DNA of 64,000 nt from Nematostella vectensis (GCF_932526225.1 NC_064042.1:5627001-5691000), one strand, 5' to 3'; counted from the stretch's first letter, positions 50,901 to 63,304 are shown. A program made the numbers and translations. The notes: a model not told the origin generated them from the sequence alone.

Positions 50901-51561
50901 GGTTGTCGCCAACCCGAGATCTAATGTGAACATTGAGTGGCCCGATGAGTTCGGACAACCTAAGGTCAAGCCATTCAGTGATACATTTGCAGGTCTCCCT
51001 AAGGCAAGTGAAGAAGCAAAAATGATCCGCGATCTTCTGCCCGATGTGACTTGTCTGATGGAAGAGCGAGCAACAAAGAATGCGATCCTTGCCAAGCTCA
51101 AGGAGGGTGTCGGGATAGTCCATATAGCATCGCATGGCAACGCAAGGACAGGGAAAATCCTAGTAGCCCCTGGACCACGCCCACATGACGAAATCGCCCC
51201 CTCCAAAGACTTCCTTCTGACAATGGAGGAGATCTACTCGTGCCGAATCAACGCGCGTCTTGTTGTGCTGTGCTGCTGCCATAGCGGTACAGGCGAGATC
51301 AGAGCCGAGGGTGTAATGGGACTCACCCGAGCGTTCCTCGCTGCAGGAGCGCGCTCTGTTCTTGCCACACTATGGCAGATCAGCGATGAGGCTACGCTTT
51401 ACTTCATGAAGCGTTTTTATCGCCACCTGGTCAGCGGACTGACTGCTAGTGCCAGTCTCCAACAGACTATCCGCGACACAATCGCCGACAAAGACAAATA
51501 CAGCCACCCGTACTACTGGGGCGCATTTATCTTAGTCGGCGACGATGTTACTCTCACGTGA
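47986..51561 (+). CDS. TPR-CHAT protein 2 (TTC28-like, CHAT protease domain)
   Basis: 1191 aa, a single exon, closest paralogue of the protein at 28007-31459. It is longer by one TPR (40 aa) and one residue in the linker (APSDEDTR instead of APSEDTR). Ten near-identical TPRs span about 149-548. The CHAT dyad is H1050 (HIASHGN) and C1098 (CCCHSG), both intact. The linker and CHAT domain are almost unchanged between the copies, while the TPRs differ in which sub-variants occur (VFKSL, VFYSL, VYKSL; MVNFKNAL or MENYKHAL). This suggests reshuffling of the ligand-binding array over a conserved protease. Likely cytosolic; partner and substrate unknown. Confidence 0.93.
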   Translation: MDNEGKPFTHWGVAEWERVQRVLPNLPVIFWFLLIWGTEISPLTPAQQIQLLKVCYDIAFLLRDSKMMVAVYGTAGKVYREMRLFDQALACFSTVLEIAKAIGSIGLQATCYNDMGSTYNKLHNYNKALDYYKQSLNAFMKTGEERKQAYIYNNIGDVFKSLGDNGQAMVNYKNALCIYEKIGEELKQAYVYNSIGAVFYSLGDNGQAMVNFKNALCIYEKFGKEREQADVYSNIGAVFYSLGDNRQAMVNFKNALCIYEKFGEEREQADVYSYIGAVFKSLGDNRQAMVNFKNALCIYEKFGEERKQADVYNNIGVVFKSLGDNGHAMVNFKNALCIHEKFREECKQADVYYNIGNVFKSLGDNGQAMVNYKNALCIYEKFGEEREQANVSNNIGLLYKSLGDNGKAIENYKHALCIYEKIGEERKQADVYNSIGIVYKSLGDNGQAMENYKHALCIHQKFGEELKQADVYSNIGAVFKSLGDNGQAMVNVKHALCIQEKFGEERKQAGVYSNIGIVFYSLGDGGQAMMNYKKALCIFRKFGEEHGQAAAYSNIAAIVGFYDLVEAMELYRSALAFFQKRGDVILQAETWNNIGILYLNMSEHPEAEKSLKESLRLFELVFMNIGSLEKLKITVIETYIKTYRCLFYVSIILDKPEQALLASEQGRSRALKDSLQKKYGLESNAPSDEDTRYTSSLISEDNTSFVVICLSLKWLHLFTLASGKPLVTESVPKEIFSSVESEINGKEWLRDYIDRMVNEANAHVRLNRDESFEDRSLRLSCDDDGDESRQPSVLARGVRTATEIERARKSTEVRAEPSENSEDGNFPETSSTNSQATGGTQNQPQLPTQAPMIQATGIPQESDAIPSVKVPQEHEDDTCTPLLPSGPETPIHHDPLEVLYRLLISPIEDHLTGPEVVFIPEDFTFKIPFGAMKDPDGRFLAERKRIRTGPSLSTLKLLRECPEHKHSKQSVLVVANPRSNVNIEWPDEFGQPKVKPFSDTFAGLPKASEEAKMIRDLLPDVTCLMEERATKNAILAKLKEGVGIVHIASHGNARTGKILVAPGPRPHDEIAPSKDFLLTMEEIYSCRINARLVVLCCCHSGTGEIRAEGVMGLTRAFLAAGARSVLATLWQISDEATLYFMKRFYRHLVSGLTASASLQQTIRDTIADKDKYSHPYYWGAFILVGDDVTLT

Positions 51562-51750
51562 TGTTGTGAATAATGAGGGCTTAAATGAAGCTCGACATAT
51601 AGTGTATAAATGGACGATGCTACTCTCACGTAAAGATGTAAATAATGAGGGCTTAAATGAAGCTCAACTTATCATAGTGTATAAATGGACGATGTTACTC
51701 TATTATAAAGTTGTAAATAATGTGTGCTTAATTTCAGTTCAACACATCTT
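51541..51750 (+). repeat. Degenerate tandem repeat of the gene's 3' end (copy 2)
   Basis: Same 80-bp-type array as after gene 1. Here the second copy lacks the AATAAA seen at 31545. Confidence 0.7.
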
Positions 51751-53910
51751 TCTGTATGAGGGAGCCATTTCATTCTAAAATAGAGTTTTAAATAAGGTAA
51801 ATTATTGTATTGGTGTAGCTCCGTGTTACCTCTCTGTTTGAAAGAGCGATTTATTTGTAATGTTGTTATCAATAGAGACAAGCTCTATTGCTTCGCTAGA
51901 TATCATGGGATGCTTGTAGCGAGAAATATCTAGAAACAGAAGTGTATATATTTGTAAAATTGAGATTTGTAATTTAAAGCACATTAAGAATACATGTTTT
52001 TTGTCACGCGGGAAAATATCGCAGGGTGTCGGGGCTACGCTACTACTTGCTACGCGGAAAATTATTGCTTGGAGTCGGGATGCGCTAGTACTAGCCAAGC
52101 GGGAAATTAATACTAGGTGATGGGTTTCGCTATTTTTATAACTTTAGCATTTTTGTCCATTTACCGCCAACTTATGCCGGGGGTTAATGATGCGTTTTGT
52201 TTAGTTATGAGTCAACGGGAATTGGCCCCTCCCCAATTGTAGGCGGGTCCATATTGTTTTCAAGATATTCGTGAATCGTAAATCGAGCACCTATGCCCGT
52301 TCCGTATTCATCAACCACCGGTAGAAAGTTGGTTTTGACTTCGGGAGCAGGTAACTCTAGGTATCGTCAAGGTCTAGTGAAATTCTGGTATAGCCAGAAT
52401 TGGTATTAAGGAAGCAAGTGCAAAAATGATTGGGATGTTGTCAATCATTGTGGTCACGCATGAAGATTGTCATGCGCACTTGTTCGGTAAGCATGAAGTG
52501 CGTTACCTCCGAAGTCAACAATAATCGTATAATCATTATGTAGGTCACGGCAAGTCTAAGGGTAACCCACTGGTATTGCTGTGTTGGAATGTCTTCCTTC
52601 GAACACCCATTGGCCGAGAACCTTTATCCAAACGAAACTAAATGTTTTTCGGGGTGTCGGTGAAGGTCTCTTGTTTGGGCTTGCCGTCATTAGAAAGCAT
52701 ACAAAAGGGATGCGGTACGATACCCCATCTTCATCTTAAAATTACTTTGGTAAAGTAGCGTTTGTATCAGCGACCAAGTAAACCCGGTACCGTCCACACA
52801 TGTCGTCTCTATCGTTTGTGATCTGCGGGGGGGGGGGGGGGGGGGAAGGGTTAGGGTTTTAAACTCCCCCTTCCCCCCTTGGGCTGTCTTTTTCCATTAT
52901 TTTCATTGCATCTTTTCATTCCAAAATGGTTACGAAGGTAAAATAATAATAATGATGGGTCAACCCCCCCTCCCTTGGCAAAAAGCTAGATCCGACCCTG
53001 GTTATCAACTTAAAATATCAAGTAATTTTTTAATGACTTTAAAAAAATTTAAATGACTTTAAAAAGCGCGAGAAAGCATCCATTTCCGTAGATTGGGAAA
53101 TTGGGAAAAAACGAAACCTTGAGAAACTCTCTAAGACGCTAAATAACAAAACAAATACTCTAGGTACGGATAAACTCAAGACAACTCACTACAACTAAGT
53201 ACCATAAACTCACTAAGGGAAAGTTCATTTATTTTAGGGGGGTGGGGGCGTGAGAAGTTCGGTAAAAGTAAGGGTTAAAATTAATTGCCTCCCCCCTTCA
53301 GGAGGAACAACATTTTCCAAGATGCGACTAAATCCAGATTGTCAACCTGATAAAGGTTGATGCTATAGATAATACACAAACAAAATGGCTTGTCGATCTT
53401 CTCCATGCACGAAAACTGCAGCACAACAGATATGATCGAGGATGTTAATGACGACGATGAGCGCTTGTACCATTAAAACATTTTGTTGATATTTTTTTAC
53501 CATTTTATCAGATTATCTAGCGGAAACCATGAAACAATTGTATAGCGTTTCCTGTCTGTCACCCTTATATCAGTCACTCTCCGAATTATCAAGTTCTCCA
53601 TCACTATCTGACCTATCACATCGCTACGTTTTCTAATCTGAATCGCCACTTTCTGGCCCTAGCGTTCGCTACAGTCCTCCGTGCAAAGGTGATGGCATCG
53701 ACTTGATCGCCCTCCAACATCCTCTTCTAGCAGTTGAGCTTCTCCTTCTCTATGTATAGACTAAGGGCCGACATCTTTAGCTCCTTGGGCTTTCCATCTC
53801 TTTTTGGGTGTACCCAATCATAGTTGTCATACTTTTTCAAACTTTTTTTGTCGCTCAGCCTCCTTCTTGGCTTCCTCTTTCTTTTCTTCAACACATACAA
53901 GCGGATTGGC
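51751..53910. other. Spacer after TPR-CHAT gene 2
   Basis: Counterpart of 31651-34400. The coding remnant (about 52205-52690, minus) carries extra stops. The TIR element is present only as its left end (53216) because of the 612-bp deletion. No gene seen. Confidence 0.4.
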
Positions 53911-56407
53911 TGAAGGGGGGTGCGCAGTCATAGGTATCATATGGAAAAAGCGTAGTATTTGAAGATTCTTTAATAAGAAATCACCCACGTATAGGCCGCA
54001 AGGGGGTAGGGGGGGGGGGGGGTGAGAGCACCCTGCGGACCCCCCTGTGTACGCGCCTGTCATGGGCCTTTAGAAGGAAAAAAAGTCACCTGACTCTCGG
54101 CCATTTAAGTGACTCGTCAAAGTCAACGGAGGAAATTGGACCATATTGTAATAAATCCTACTCCATGTCCCTTCTATAGCATTTATCTGACGATTACTTT
54201 TAGAATGATGCTAAGAAATTATACATGTTAATTGCACAACGGCCAGTTAATGGTTGACTCGTAAAGTGACACAACTATAAGAGACAGTACTGTGCAGATT
54301 AATGAGTTCCATGCTGAGGTTTATGTGATGGAGCAAAGAACTATTCCACACGAAATATTTGTTGAAAAAAAATAGGACCCTCCCCCTAGAGATGTAAAAA
54401 AATTAGGACCCTTCCTTTAGACATGCGAAAAAAAATAAGATCCTCCCCCCAAAAAAAATCAGAGCCCTCCTCCCCCCCTCCCCTTGCTAAATACTAAAGT
54501 AGCGAAAATCCCTGCCGATGTCAAGTGACAAAAAACATGCGCAACGTAAATAATCGAATAAACGACCGGGGCGTCGATGGTCCGAGGGGGGCGTTCAATA
54601 GGTAGGAGGCGTTTATTAGAGAGGGGCGTACTTTACAAACTATGAAAATATAACAAACCCAAGTGCATTGGGGTTCTAGTCCCAGTCATCAGGATCACGT
54701 TAAATTATAACCTTCGTAGCAAGCGTTTCTTCACATTAAGATTAAGCAAAAGGGCAATTGAATTTGAATTTATATCACCGGAATTCCTATGTCGTTTGTT
54801 TTTAGGCTGGGAGGGAGGGTAAGGAGGGGAGGCGTTTGTTAGAGAGGGGCGTTCAATACAAATTTGTAAGCCTAGGGGAGGGGGGGCGTTCATTAGATAG
54901 GAGGCGTTCTTATGATAGGGGGCATTTATTAGATAATTCACGGTATCCTTATCTCCAGGCCCCCCCTTCCCCACCAGCACAGAAAGAGCCCACAACTCTA
55001 CCTCCCCCTTCCTGCCCCCAGGACCACTGGTACGTATGTCTATTCGCGATAACAGATAAAACACACATATTGAGTTGCAGTAAAAGCCGAGGAATTGTGT
55101 TGTTTTTATAGATTCTCGTAACAAGCACAGTGGAATTTACTTTTTTTTTTTTTACAGAAGAATAAATAAATAAATCAAACGTTTTTCTTCTTCATCATGA
55201 ACATATTATTAAACAAAGGCTTGTACATCTTGTACATCCTAAATACACTGATTGAAACTGCTTCATTTTAACCTTTGTGCATAATGATAAATTCTATTGG
55301 CCTTCTGTCAAATGATACAAAGTGATCACTTGTATACCGTCTGTTCGATAACACCCAAGGCCACCAAGGCTGTGTCTTCGAAGATGTGAGCCGCCATATA
55401 TCCGAGATATAGGAAGAAAAAAAGGGTATTAGTATATAATCAAATATATAAACGAATTGACTGTTGAATGGCAGAAAAATTGGGATAGCTATTTAAAATG
55501 ATGATGTTGAAAAAGAAGTAACCCTTGTCAGATTCACCAAAGAGGGAAACAAGTTGACGGGCTGTTTATCGATTTTACTCGAAAAAAATCCCGATGGTTT
55601 CCCCTTCTTTCTGTCCCTTTTTAGAGGATATCAATGCAGTTTTTATTTTCACATAGAATATGAATCCTTATCGTGTCGTAACATAAGGTACAAATAACGC
55701 AGTATTACAGAGGAAAATGTAGCTCCACACACATCTCCTTTATTGATTTCTTTCAAGATGACAGGGCTCCTGTGTTGAGGAAAGGAGACTGGGACGAGTA
55801 AATTTCCCTCTTCTTTCCCACAGGATTCCCAAAAAGGAAATAAAGATGTTTGCGGAGGCGGCTACGAAAAATGCTGTTTCTAGTAATAAAGTGTTGTTGT
55901 AACACCAAGGAAGCATCTTTTGGATTGTGGTCGAATACACAAGTTGTTCCAGCAATGTTGCACCGGTGCTGTCCCGTGGAAACACCGCCAACATTGCTGA
56001 AAAACACACACAACATTACTGAGAACAGCAATGCTGTGCTTAATGTGCACCATGTTGGGTAATGTTGCGAAGTTCGACAACATACCATCTTGCTCTGCAA
56101 TGGGTGTAGTTAACAACAAACACACAAACAGTCTTCTTTAAGTATTGTTTGAATTCAGCGACTGTTTTTTGTTGAAGGTTATTTTTGTTATGGTAAACAA
56201 ATATAACTCCTCAACTTTGATCACGAAAATTATATCGACTAGCTGCAAGATACCAAATAAAAAGTTTAACCTTGATCAGTAACTATTACGTAGTTATTGT
56301 GATTTAGGATAACGAGTCTCTCATGAAGCAAAGGTGAAAGATTCTCACGAGAAATTAAGATCAAAACAAAAGTCGTCAATACTTGGCTGTTCCACTACCA
56401 CACTTAC
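53911..56407. other. Gene-poor spacer (unit 4)
   Basis: Counterpart of 34400-36920, with the 150-bp dispersed repeat (53911-54062), GGGGCGTT-type clusters (about 54580-54640 and 54830-54910) and the GCAACATT region (about 55930-56060). No supportable gene. Confidence 0.4.
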
Positions 56408-59400
56408 CTTTGCTCGGTGGATGCGTTGTTGGATCGAAGGTTGATGCATCTACAAATCATCAATAAATAAACAACGTTACGAAAAAGAGAAAGGGGTCTC
56501 AGTTACATGGGTGGGGCACCGTCAGGTGCACCTCTAACAGTCGGGGGGGGGGGGTGAGTCCGTTTGCTGAGGGGGAGGGGGTGGGGGTGGATTTGGCCAG
56601 CACCTTGCGTACCCCCCCCCTTTTAGTTCGCTAATGCTAACAGAATACTTTATAAAAAGTGAGGAGGTCAGGCGCAAGGTTATGAGAGATTTGTACTGGC
56701 TTTCTGTACTTGGTTGACTTGGAATTGCATTACTACTATAGCACAGAATTATTTAGGCAAGACTGGGGCGTTGAATTACAACAATTGCACACGTTACTTT
56801 CATGACTAGATAGAGTGCAACACCGACCTGTTGTAGGTTGACTGGGAATTGCGTCACCGACATTGCATAGACTTCCGCGGCAACACCCAGCAGAGCAGGA
56901 TGCTAGGACCCCCCCTGCCAGTCTCTCGGCCATGATACACAGTGTTCTTTCTTCTTCACAAATAATGGAATGAGCACATCGCTTGAGAGTGATTATCTCT
57001 CCTGGTCTTTGCCTTGTGGACACTCTACATGTGGAGAGACACAAGAAACAATCTTTTTCGCGACATGTTACACGCGCGCGTACTTGAAGTATATTTTTCG
57101 CGTTCAAAGTAAAAGTCCCGGATAATCGCGAGCGAGTCAGATATAGACGGCCTACAAGCATTTGGTCATAGTAAAGCCAAATCAAGTGAAGAGATAGGAG
57201 CAACGGTTGACATTCTTTAAGAATGCCAATCACCCACCCCTTTCTTATTGTTTATCATTGAAAATACAACGGTTTATTCGCAAGGAACCTTTTAAAATAA
57301 CAATCTACGAATTAAGTCTGATATGTTATTGACGATATTTGATTGAGAATATCTTGCTTGCTTGAATAAGCCGATGGAAATGGGTGCTTTGTGTGACTCG
57401 CCAATTGAGCGGTAGCGTAAAAAGGCGGCGTGATTGGCCTTCTTTAGTCTTTTGATCCGGCTTGCGTGACGCGGCCCAATTTATTTGTCGCGCTCCTGCC
57501 GTGCCGAATCTAATTATTTGGATTGGGCACATTAACAGTTGGATGTCTGAATCAATTAGGTTCGGCCCGACGCTGCGCACGGCCGCACCAAGTCGTGTCA
57601 CACGACAAAAAGCACGAGGCCAATTCAAACGTCGAGCTCTCTTCATTGTTTTTATTGTTCTTATCAGTCTTATACCGCTTATCAACAGTGTAGCATTTTG
57701 CCTTGGTCGTGATGATATTTTCTTAGGGATCTTGTAAAGATAAAAGATATGAAAATCCTAGAAAACTTCGGAAGTAGGTGGTTAAGTCAAGGGCCAACTC
57801 GAAAAAAAAAGGCAAATTGGAAAATCGAAAAAAAAAATGCTGGTCTATATTTTTGCGCTATTTCTGATATTTTCTATAGTGTGTTTTTTATTTTTATTAT
57901 TTTCATCTCAGTTTGATATACATGATGACTTTCTTATATATATTTTTAAATATTGTGCTTATTAAAAAAAAAACGGATAGGGGATAGGAGGCTCCTCCAT
58001 ACATTTTTTTATTTATTTTTTGGAATGTTTTTATCTTTACAAGATCCCTTAGTCATAGTTTTATTTCCTGGAGCATAATTTATCTCTGGCCCCGGAAAGC
58101 CCTCGCTGATTCATATCTTACTTGCTGGAGATGGTGTTCCGATGGAATTGGGAAGGACTGTGGAATAGCAGAGCATAATTAAGATTTTCTAGAGAGATAT
58201 TTTTTATACGTAGGGGGGATGGGCACTAGGGGCACATGTCCCCTCCCCCCCCCCCCTCACACACACAATTTAAAAATTATAAGGAAATGACCAGCATGGG
58301 CGTGCTGTGTCTCCCGATAATTTCTTAATATTTCTGTATTGTGCCCCTCCAATATTCCGAGGCCTGCTACGGTACTGACTTATTAGTATTCAACATAGCG
58401 ACTTTGCCACGCAGATAAGCCAAACGGCCGGGTTGGGCTGTTCTGGGCTTATCAGAAATATCTTCCATATAATAATTAATCTATACAATAGTTGTTTGTT
58501 TTTTGTTTTAAACTCTCGTCAATTTGGAAATATTATTTCCCCTTGTATATATTGATACGCTAGTAAAATAATGGAGCTGTTTCTATCGTAGGATGGATTG
58601 AGTTTCACTTTGATCCAAGTGGATTTAGCAAATGAAATGACTCTTTGCATCGACTTTTTGCGACAGTAAAGGATTAGTCACAGAATTCGTCTTTATATTC
58701 TCAACACGAAGCACTGTAACGTGCGTACAAATATCATCATCAACTTACTATAACATACTACAGATTTAATGCATGAGAAAGGATTACCTTCCATGGGTAT
58801 TTTTAACTTTTGGCATCTGGAAGCTATTTAACAGCGTTATTGAGAAGGGAGATCGGCTTTAATTTCTTTTCAAGAGAACGTAACATAAAGAATATCAAGA
58901 CTTACTTGTTGTCATGTTTGGTTATAATTGTTCCCTTGTTGTTGGAGCCATCGTCATGTTTGCTGGTTCTCTTGTTGTTGGAGCCATCGTCATGTTTGCT
59001 GGTTCTCTTGCTGGGTATGGTGTTGTTTGCGAGACTACTGGTGGACCTGTGAGGTTTACACAAAGCTTAGCTTGCACCAAGACGTTGTGCTTGATCCCAT
59101 TTGGCAACCAGCCGTATTTTAGTAAGTCTTATCGGTAACATTTCGTTAATCGCATTAAAAAACACAACTTCAGAGCCATTGTACATAATTCTTAGCCCCC
59201 CCCCTCCTCCCATTGCCCTCTTACAACCACCCGAACTTCCTCTCCCCCCTCTTAGAAAGCCCCTTTTTCGGAGCTCCGAATATTTAACGAGAACTTCCAT
59301 AGAAGTTTAAACGCATAACATTTTAAAGCGTTAATGTTTTAAAAAACATGGTTGTCACGGTATAAGTGCTGTTAAATATTATACATATGATCTCTAACAC

Positions 59401-59594
59401 ATTTTGGGGCATTTTTACTTAATTTTACGAAGAGAGCATAAATTTGTATCTGTTATCTGGATACGCCAAAGATGTCCCATAAAACTACTTCTTGGCTGTT
59501 ATATACCATACTTTGAATGATCTTGAAATGTCTTACCGAGCGAAGGGAAGACGGTCAGTACAGCCAACCAAATAATCATGGCTAAATGGCGCAT
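56408..59594 (-). pseudogene. LU-domain gene copy lacking exon 3
   Basis: Exon 1 (59594-59537), exon 2 (59127-58906), exon 4 (57024-56828) and exon 5 (56449-56408) match the unit 3 gene, with donors and acceptors kept. Exon 3, which supplies the first five cysteines of the LU domain, is gone: sequence equivalent to 38216-38823 is deleted at about 57690. Joining exon 2 (phase 1) directly to exon 4 (phase 2) would shift the frame, so a normal LU protein cannot be made. An alternative use of the remaining exons is possible but not shown. Confidence 0.5.
57025..58905. other. Intron region of the LU pseudogene, with deletion junction
   Basis: The junction reads ATCAACAGTGTAGCATTTTG near 57690, joining sequences that are 608 bp apart in unit 3. 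Otherwise AT-rich, with a C-run near 58243. No exon seen. Confidence 0.5.
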
Positions 59595-59599
59595 GGCGG

Positions 59600-60450
59600 G
59601 TTGCACTCTGCTCCAATTCTACCGCGGAATGTCTGGGATTGCGTCTGAGCCGTAATATACAATCCACAACACTGTCTCGTATTTCAAGACGATCGTTCTT
59701 CTAGTGACGAAGTTGGTCAATTTGCATTAGAACTTTGCTTAAAGCGATTGTAAATGAGAAGACTTGGGTAGGACATAGATGTATTATTATTGTAGTGTTT
59801 TTTGCATACCATGCTGTCAGTGTACTTGAAATGTTTTGGATTTTTTCTGAGTTGTGCTTTTACGTGCTTGAGGCGCGCTTTGACGCGAGTTCAAAGTTGA
59901 AATACTCTTAACCAATCAGGACAGCTATTTATACGAGCTTATGTCTTTTTAAGATATAAGAATAAAATATTGAAATGGGTACCGCGCATATAATTTACGC
60001 CTCTTCCTCCCGACTCTAAAAATTAAAGGCTGGTTCTCACGACGACGTAAGTGTAAGCGGAGACGGAAACGTAAGAGTCTTATGTCGCGTGAGAACCGGC
60101 TCGACGTAAGCGCAAGGTTTTACGCATGCTCAGTTTGTAGTCTAGTGTCCATTCCTCCTCGACGAGTTTGGTTAATTTATTCTTATGTTTCGCTTATGCT
60201 TACGCCGATCTGGTTCCCACGCGACGTAAGCGTAAGCGGAGACGTAAGATTATCAAACCTTCCCGTTCTTCTTGCGCTTATGTCGAGCCGGTTCTCACGC
60301 GACATAAGGCACTTCCGTCTTCCGTCTCCGCTTACACTTCCATCGCTCGTGAGAACAAGCCTTAAAGCGTCAAGGGTCCTAAAACAAGTATTTACAGCAT
60401 ATAATGGTGACGGAATGTTCAAATTCTACCTTGTTCAGGGGGAGGGGGGA
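59600..60450. repeat. Inverted short-repeat cluster upstream of the LU copy
   Basis: Several alternating copies of GTAAGCGGAGACG and CGTCTCCGCTTAC-like sequence with GGTTCTCACGCGAC / GTCGCGTGAGAACC (about 60030-60365). More copies than at 41155-41412. Likely a hairpin-forming satellite; function unknown. Confidence 0.5.
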
Positions 60451-60649
60451 GGGGGAGTTGGTTTCGTAGCTTTATTTCTACTGAGTTTCCTTTTTTACAC
60501 ATTCTATCGGACTAGAAGGTAGAGTTGGCATTTTTATACAGGGGGGGGGGGAGGGGGGTGTCTGACCTTCCTGACCCCTTACTGCCTTATGATAATCTTA
60601 CAACATCCAGTGGAGGGTCTAGTGCGGATGTAACTTTCCGTTGAAGTGT

Positions 60650-60680
<31 letters not shown>

Positions 60681-61589
60681 GGGGGCTTTTTGGCTTTCTG
60701 ACTCACACCAGACACGAATACCAATTTTATCGATGAAATGTGCACCAATCGGGACGCTGCTTAGAAATATTTTTTCACTTTGTGCTGGTACTCTAACGTC
60801 TCTATTGTCATGGCACCTCGTTAAAAACACAGCAAAGGGAATGGATAGGGACATGTATTTTCTTCACATAACAATTTGCTTTTGGAAGGCTAAAGGGGGG
60901 GGAGGGGTTAAACCACCTAGCCCCCCCCCTAGATCCGCTACTGCAGTGCAAACCAGCCCTCAAGTTGACTTATCAAAACTTTACCGTCACGTGCCACTTG
61001 AGGTGTGTATGGCTTGTTGTTGGACAATGGTAAACATTTCTCACAATTTTTCACGCTACAGTATTCTATTAACAGACGCTGACAGGGGGTGGGCGGGGGG
61101 GGGGGGGGGGGGCTTGAATGAGGAAAACATGGTTCACTAGTGTTAGCTAACCTTCCTTGGCGCAGCTTAATGATGGTGGTGAGCAGGTGACGAGAGATGA
61201 AAACAATCGATGGTGGCGATATGCAGCAGTAACCATTAAACAGTTAAAGCCCAGGTGGCACACACAAATATGTGCATGAAAGCCATAGACATTTAAGATA
61301 GGGTTAATTTGTTATTTGCTCACCAAAGTTTAGCAACAAATTGATAAGCTAAGTGAACAAGATATGAACTACAAGAGACACTGCATTATTGATTGCCAGT
61401 TAATGTTATTTTACAAATTACAGAAAAGCAATACCATATCCCAGCGATATTTCATATGATTAAGTTGGGTCTGTGATAAAATCGAGCAAAGAAAATTGCC
61501 CCAAAATTAGTGTCAATTAGGGTAAGCTGTAATAACTAAGAAAAAAAAGTAGTAACCATAAATCCATACAAAACAAGCACCACTGATCG

Positions 61590-62070
61590 TATTTGAAACG
61601 CAATCGAGAATCGGTCAAACGCTAGCGCAACCCAAGAGAGAATCTGTGAAACGCAAGCACAACACAAATGAGAATCGGTGAAACGCAAGCGCAACACAAG
61701 TGAGAATCGGTGAAACGCAAGCGCGACACAAGTGAGAATCGGTGAGAAACGCAAGCGCAACACAAGTGAGAATCAGTGAAACACAAGTGAAAATAAGTGA
61801 AACGCAAGCGCAGCACAAGTGAGAATCGGTAAATGCAAGCGCAACACAATTGAGAATCAGTTAATCGCTAGGGCAACCTTAAGAAAGAATAGTGAAACGC
61901 AAGAGCAGCACTAGAGAGAATCAGTGAAACCCAAGCGCAACACAAGTGAGAATCAGTGGATATGCAAGCGCAACACAAATGAGTATCAGTGAAGTGCAGC
62001 GCAACACTAGAGAGAATCAGTTAAAACCAAAGCGCAACACTAGAGAATCAGTGAAACGCAAGCGCGAAAA
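61590..62070. repeat. 32-bp minisatellite, unit 4 (about 15 copies)
   Basis: Same repeat and flanks as in units 1-3. Confidence 0.93.
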
Positions 62071-63058
62071 ACAGCAAAATGGAAACGCCTTTTTTCCGGA
62101 CCGCAATGAAGAAAAAAAAAATTGCAGTGAAAAAAATGTATCCCATGCATGGTACCATCGCTATTGAGTCCTATATTCATACTATGAGGTCATCAGTTTT
62201 GGGAACTGCTGGGGTGTAACAACCTTTCGAAAGTGAAAATCTGCTTCGCTGGCGTAATTACTTGCCTTGAGAACGCTCTAGCTATCATTCTTCATTTCTA
62301 CTCCCGAAATTTCAAGTCAACAGTGGCTCGATATCATCTCAGTTTTCTAACGGTGAGTGGAATTGTTTTACAAGACTAAACACAGTGTTATTTGTGCGGA
62401 TGCTTGGGAATATCTACGCGACTTGCCATGAATTCTGAACAAGGTACATTTACTCGATTTGCAATGAATTCGTGGCTTAAAGGGCATAAAACCTAGGAAC
62501 ATTTACTCTATTTACATTGAAATCGTGAATAAAGGCATGATCTATACCGTAGTGTCGGTGAGAAGGAACACGTTTTCTGGCGAAAGGGCTTACTTCTATT
62601 TCTACTGCGGTATGACTCAGTAAATTTTGCGTCATAATGTATTCAAAGAGAATTCGGCACCCGTGTGCTTATTATATTTACTCGCTTCCAAGTCGACTGT
62701 GCCTCTATATCCACTCGGCTTTCTCTCTGCGAAAGTTTCAATACACGCGGCGACATCTAGTCTTTACAAGACTAAACACAGTGTTATTTGGGCGGAAGCT
62801 TACAAATATCTACGCGACTTCCCATGAATTCTAAACAAGGTACATTTACTCGATTTGCAATGAATTCGTGGCTAAGGGCATGAAACCTTGGAACATTTAG
62901 TCGATTTGCCATTGAAATCGTGGATAAGGACATGATCTATACTGTAATATTGTTGAGTAGGAACATGTTTTCTAGCGAAAGGGCTTACTTTTTTTTCTAC
63001 TGCGGTATGACTCAGTAAATTTGCGTCATTATGTATTCTAAGAGAATCGGAGAATTAA

Positions 63059-63304
63059 AGCCGCACTGTCACCAGTTTACTTCCGGTCGATTACGTAACA
63101 ATATCCGATGATTTTTAACGGAAAACGCGAAAAATATTTCAAAATATTGGAAGCAGTGTGTCTATTGGAAGTTTATTTGAGGATGTGAATGATAATTCAG
63201 AGCGGATGGCCTGTTAAATATCTCGGATTTTAATAGATTATTTTGTCTTTTAACGGTTGAGGTTTCCGTCGGACCTCCGGAAGTAAACTGGTGACAATGC
63301 GGCT
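63059..63304. mobile_element. 246-bp TTAA-flanked MITE, unit 5 only
   Basis: TIR of about 28 bp, starting AGCCGCACTGTCACC at the left and AGCCGCATTGTCACC (reverse) at the right, one mismatch. TTAA at 63055-63058 and 63305-63308. Units 3 and 4 have TTCA at the same place, so the target arose by one base change or differed in the ancestor. No coding capacity. Confidence 0.88.

Larger units (their letters stand above)
43234..62277. repeat. Tandem unit 4 (19.0 kb) with a gene-bearing block
   Basis: Near copy of unit 3. Main differences: no equivalent of 33427-34038 (about 612 bp) and of 38216-38823 (608 bp), a MITE about 160 bp longer, one extra TPR in the CHAT gene, and different junctions at the right end of the block (about 60455, where unit 1-like sequence resumes earlier than in unit 3). 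Confidence 0.9.
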
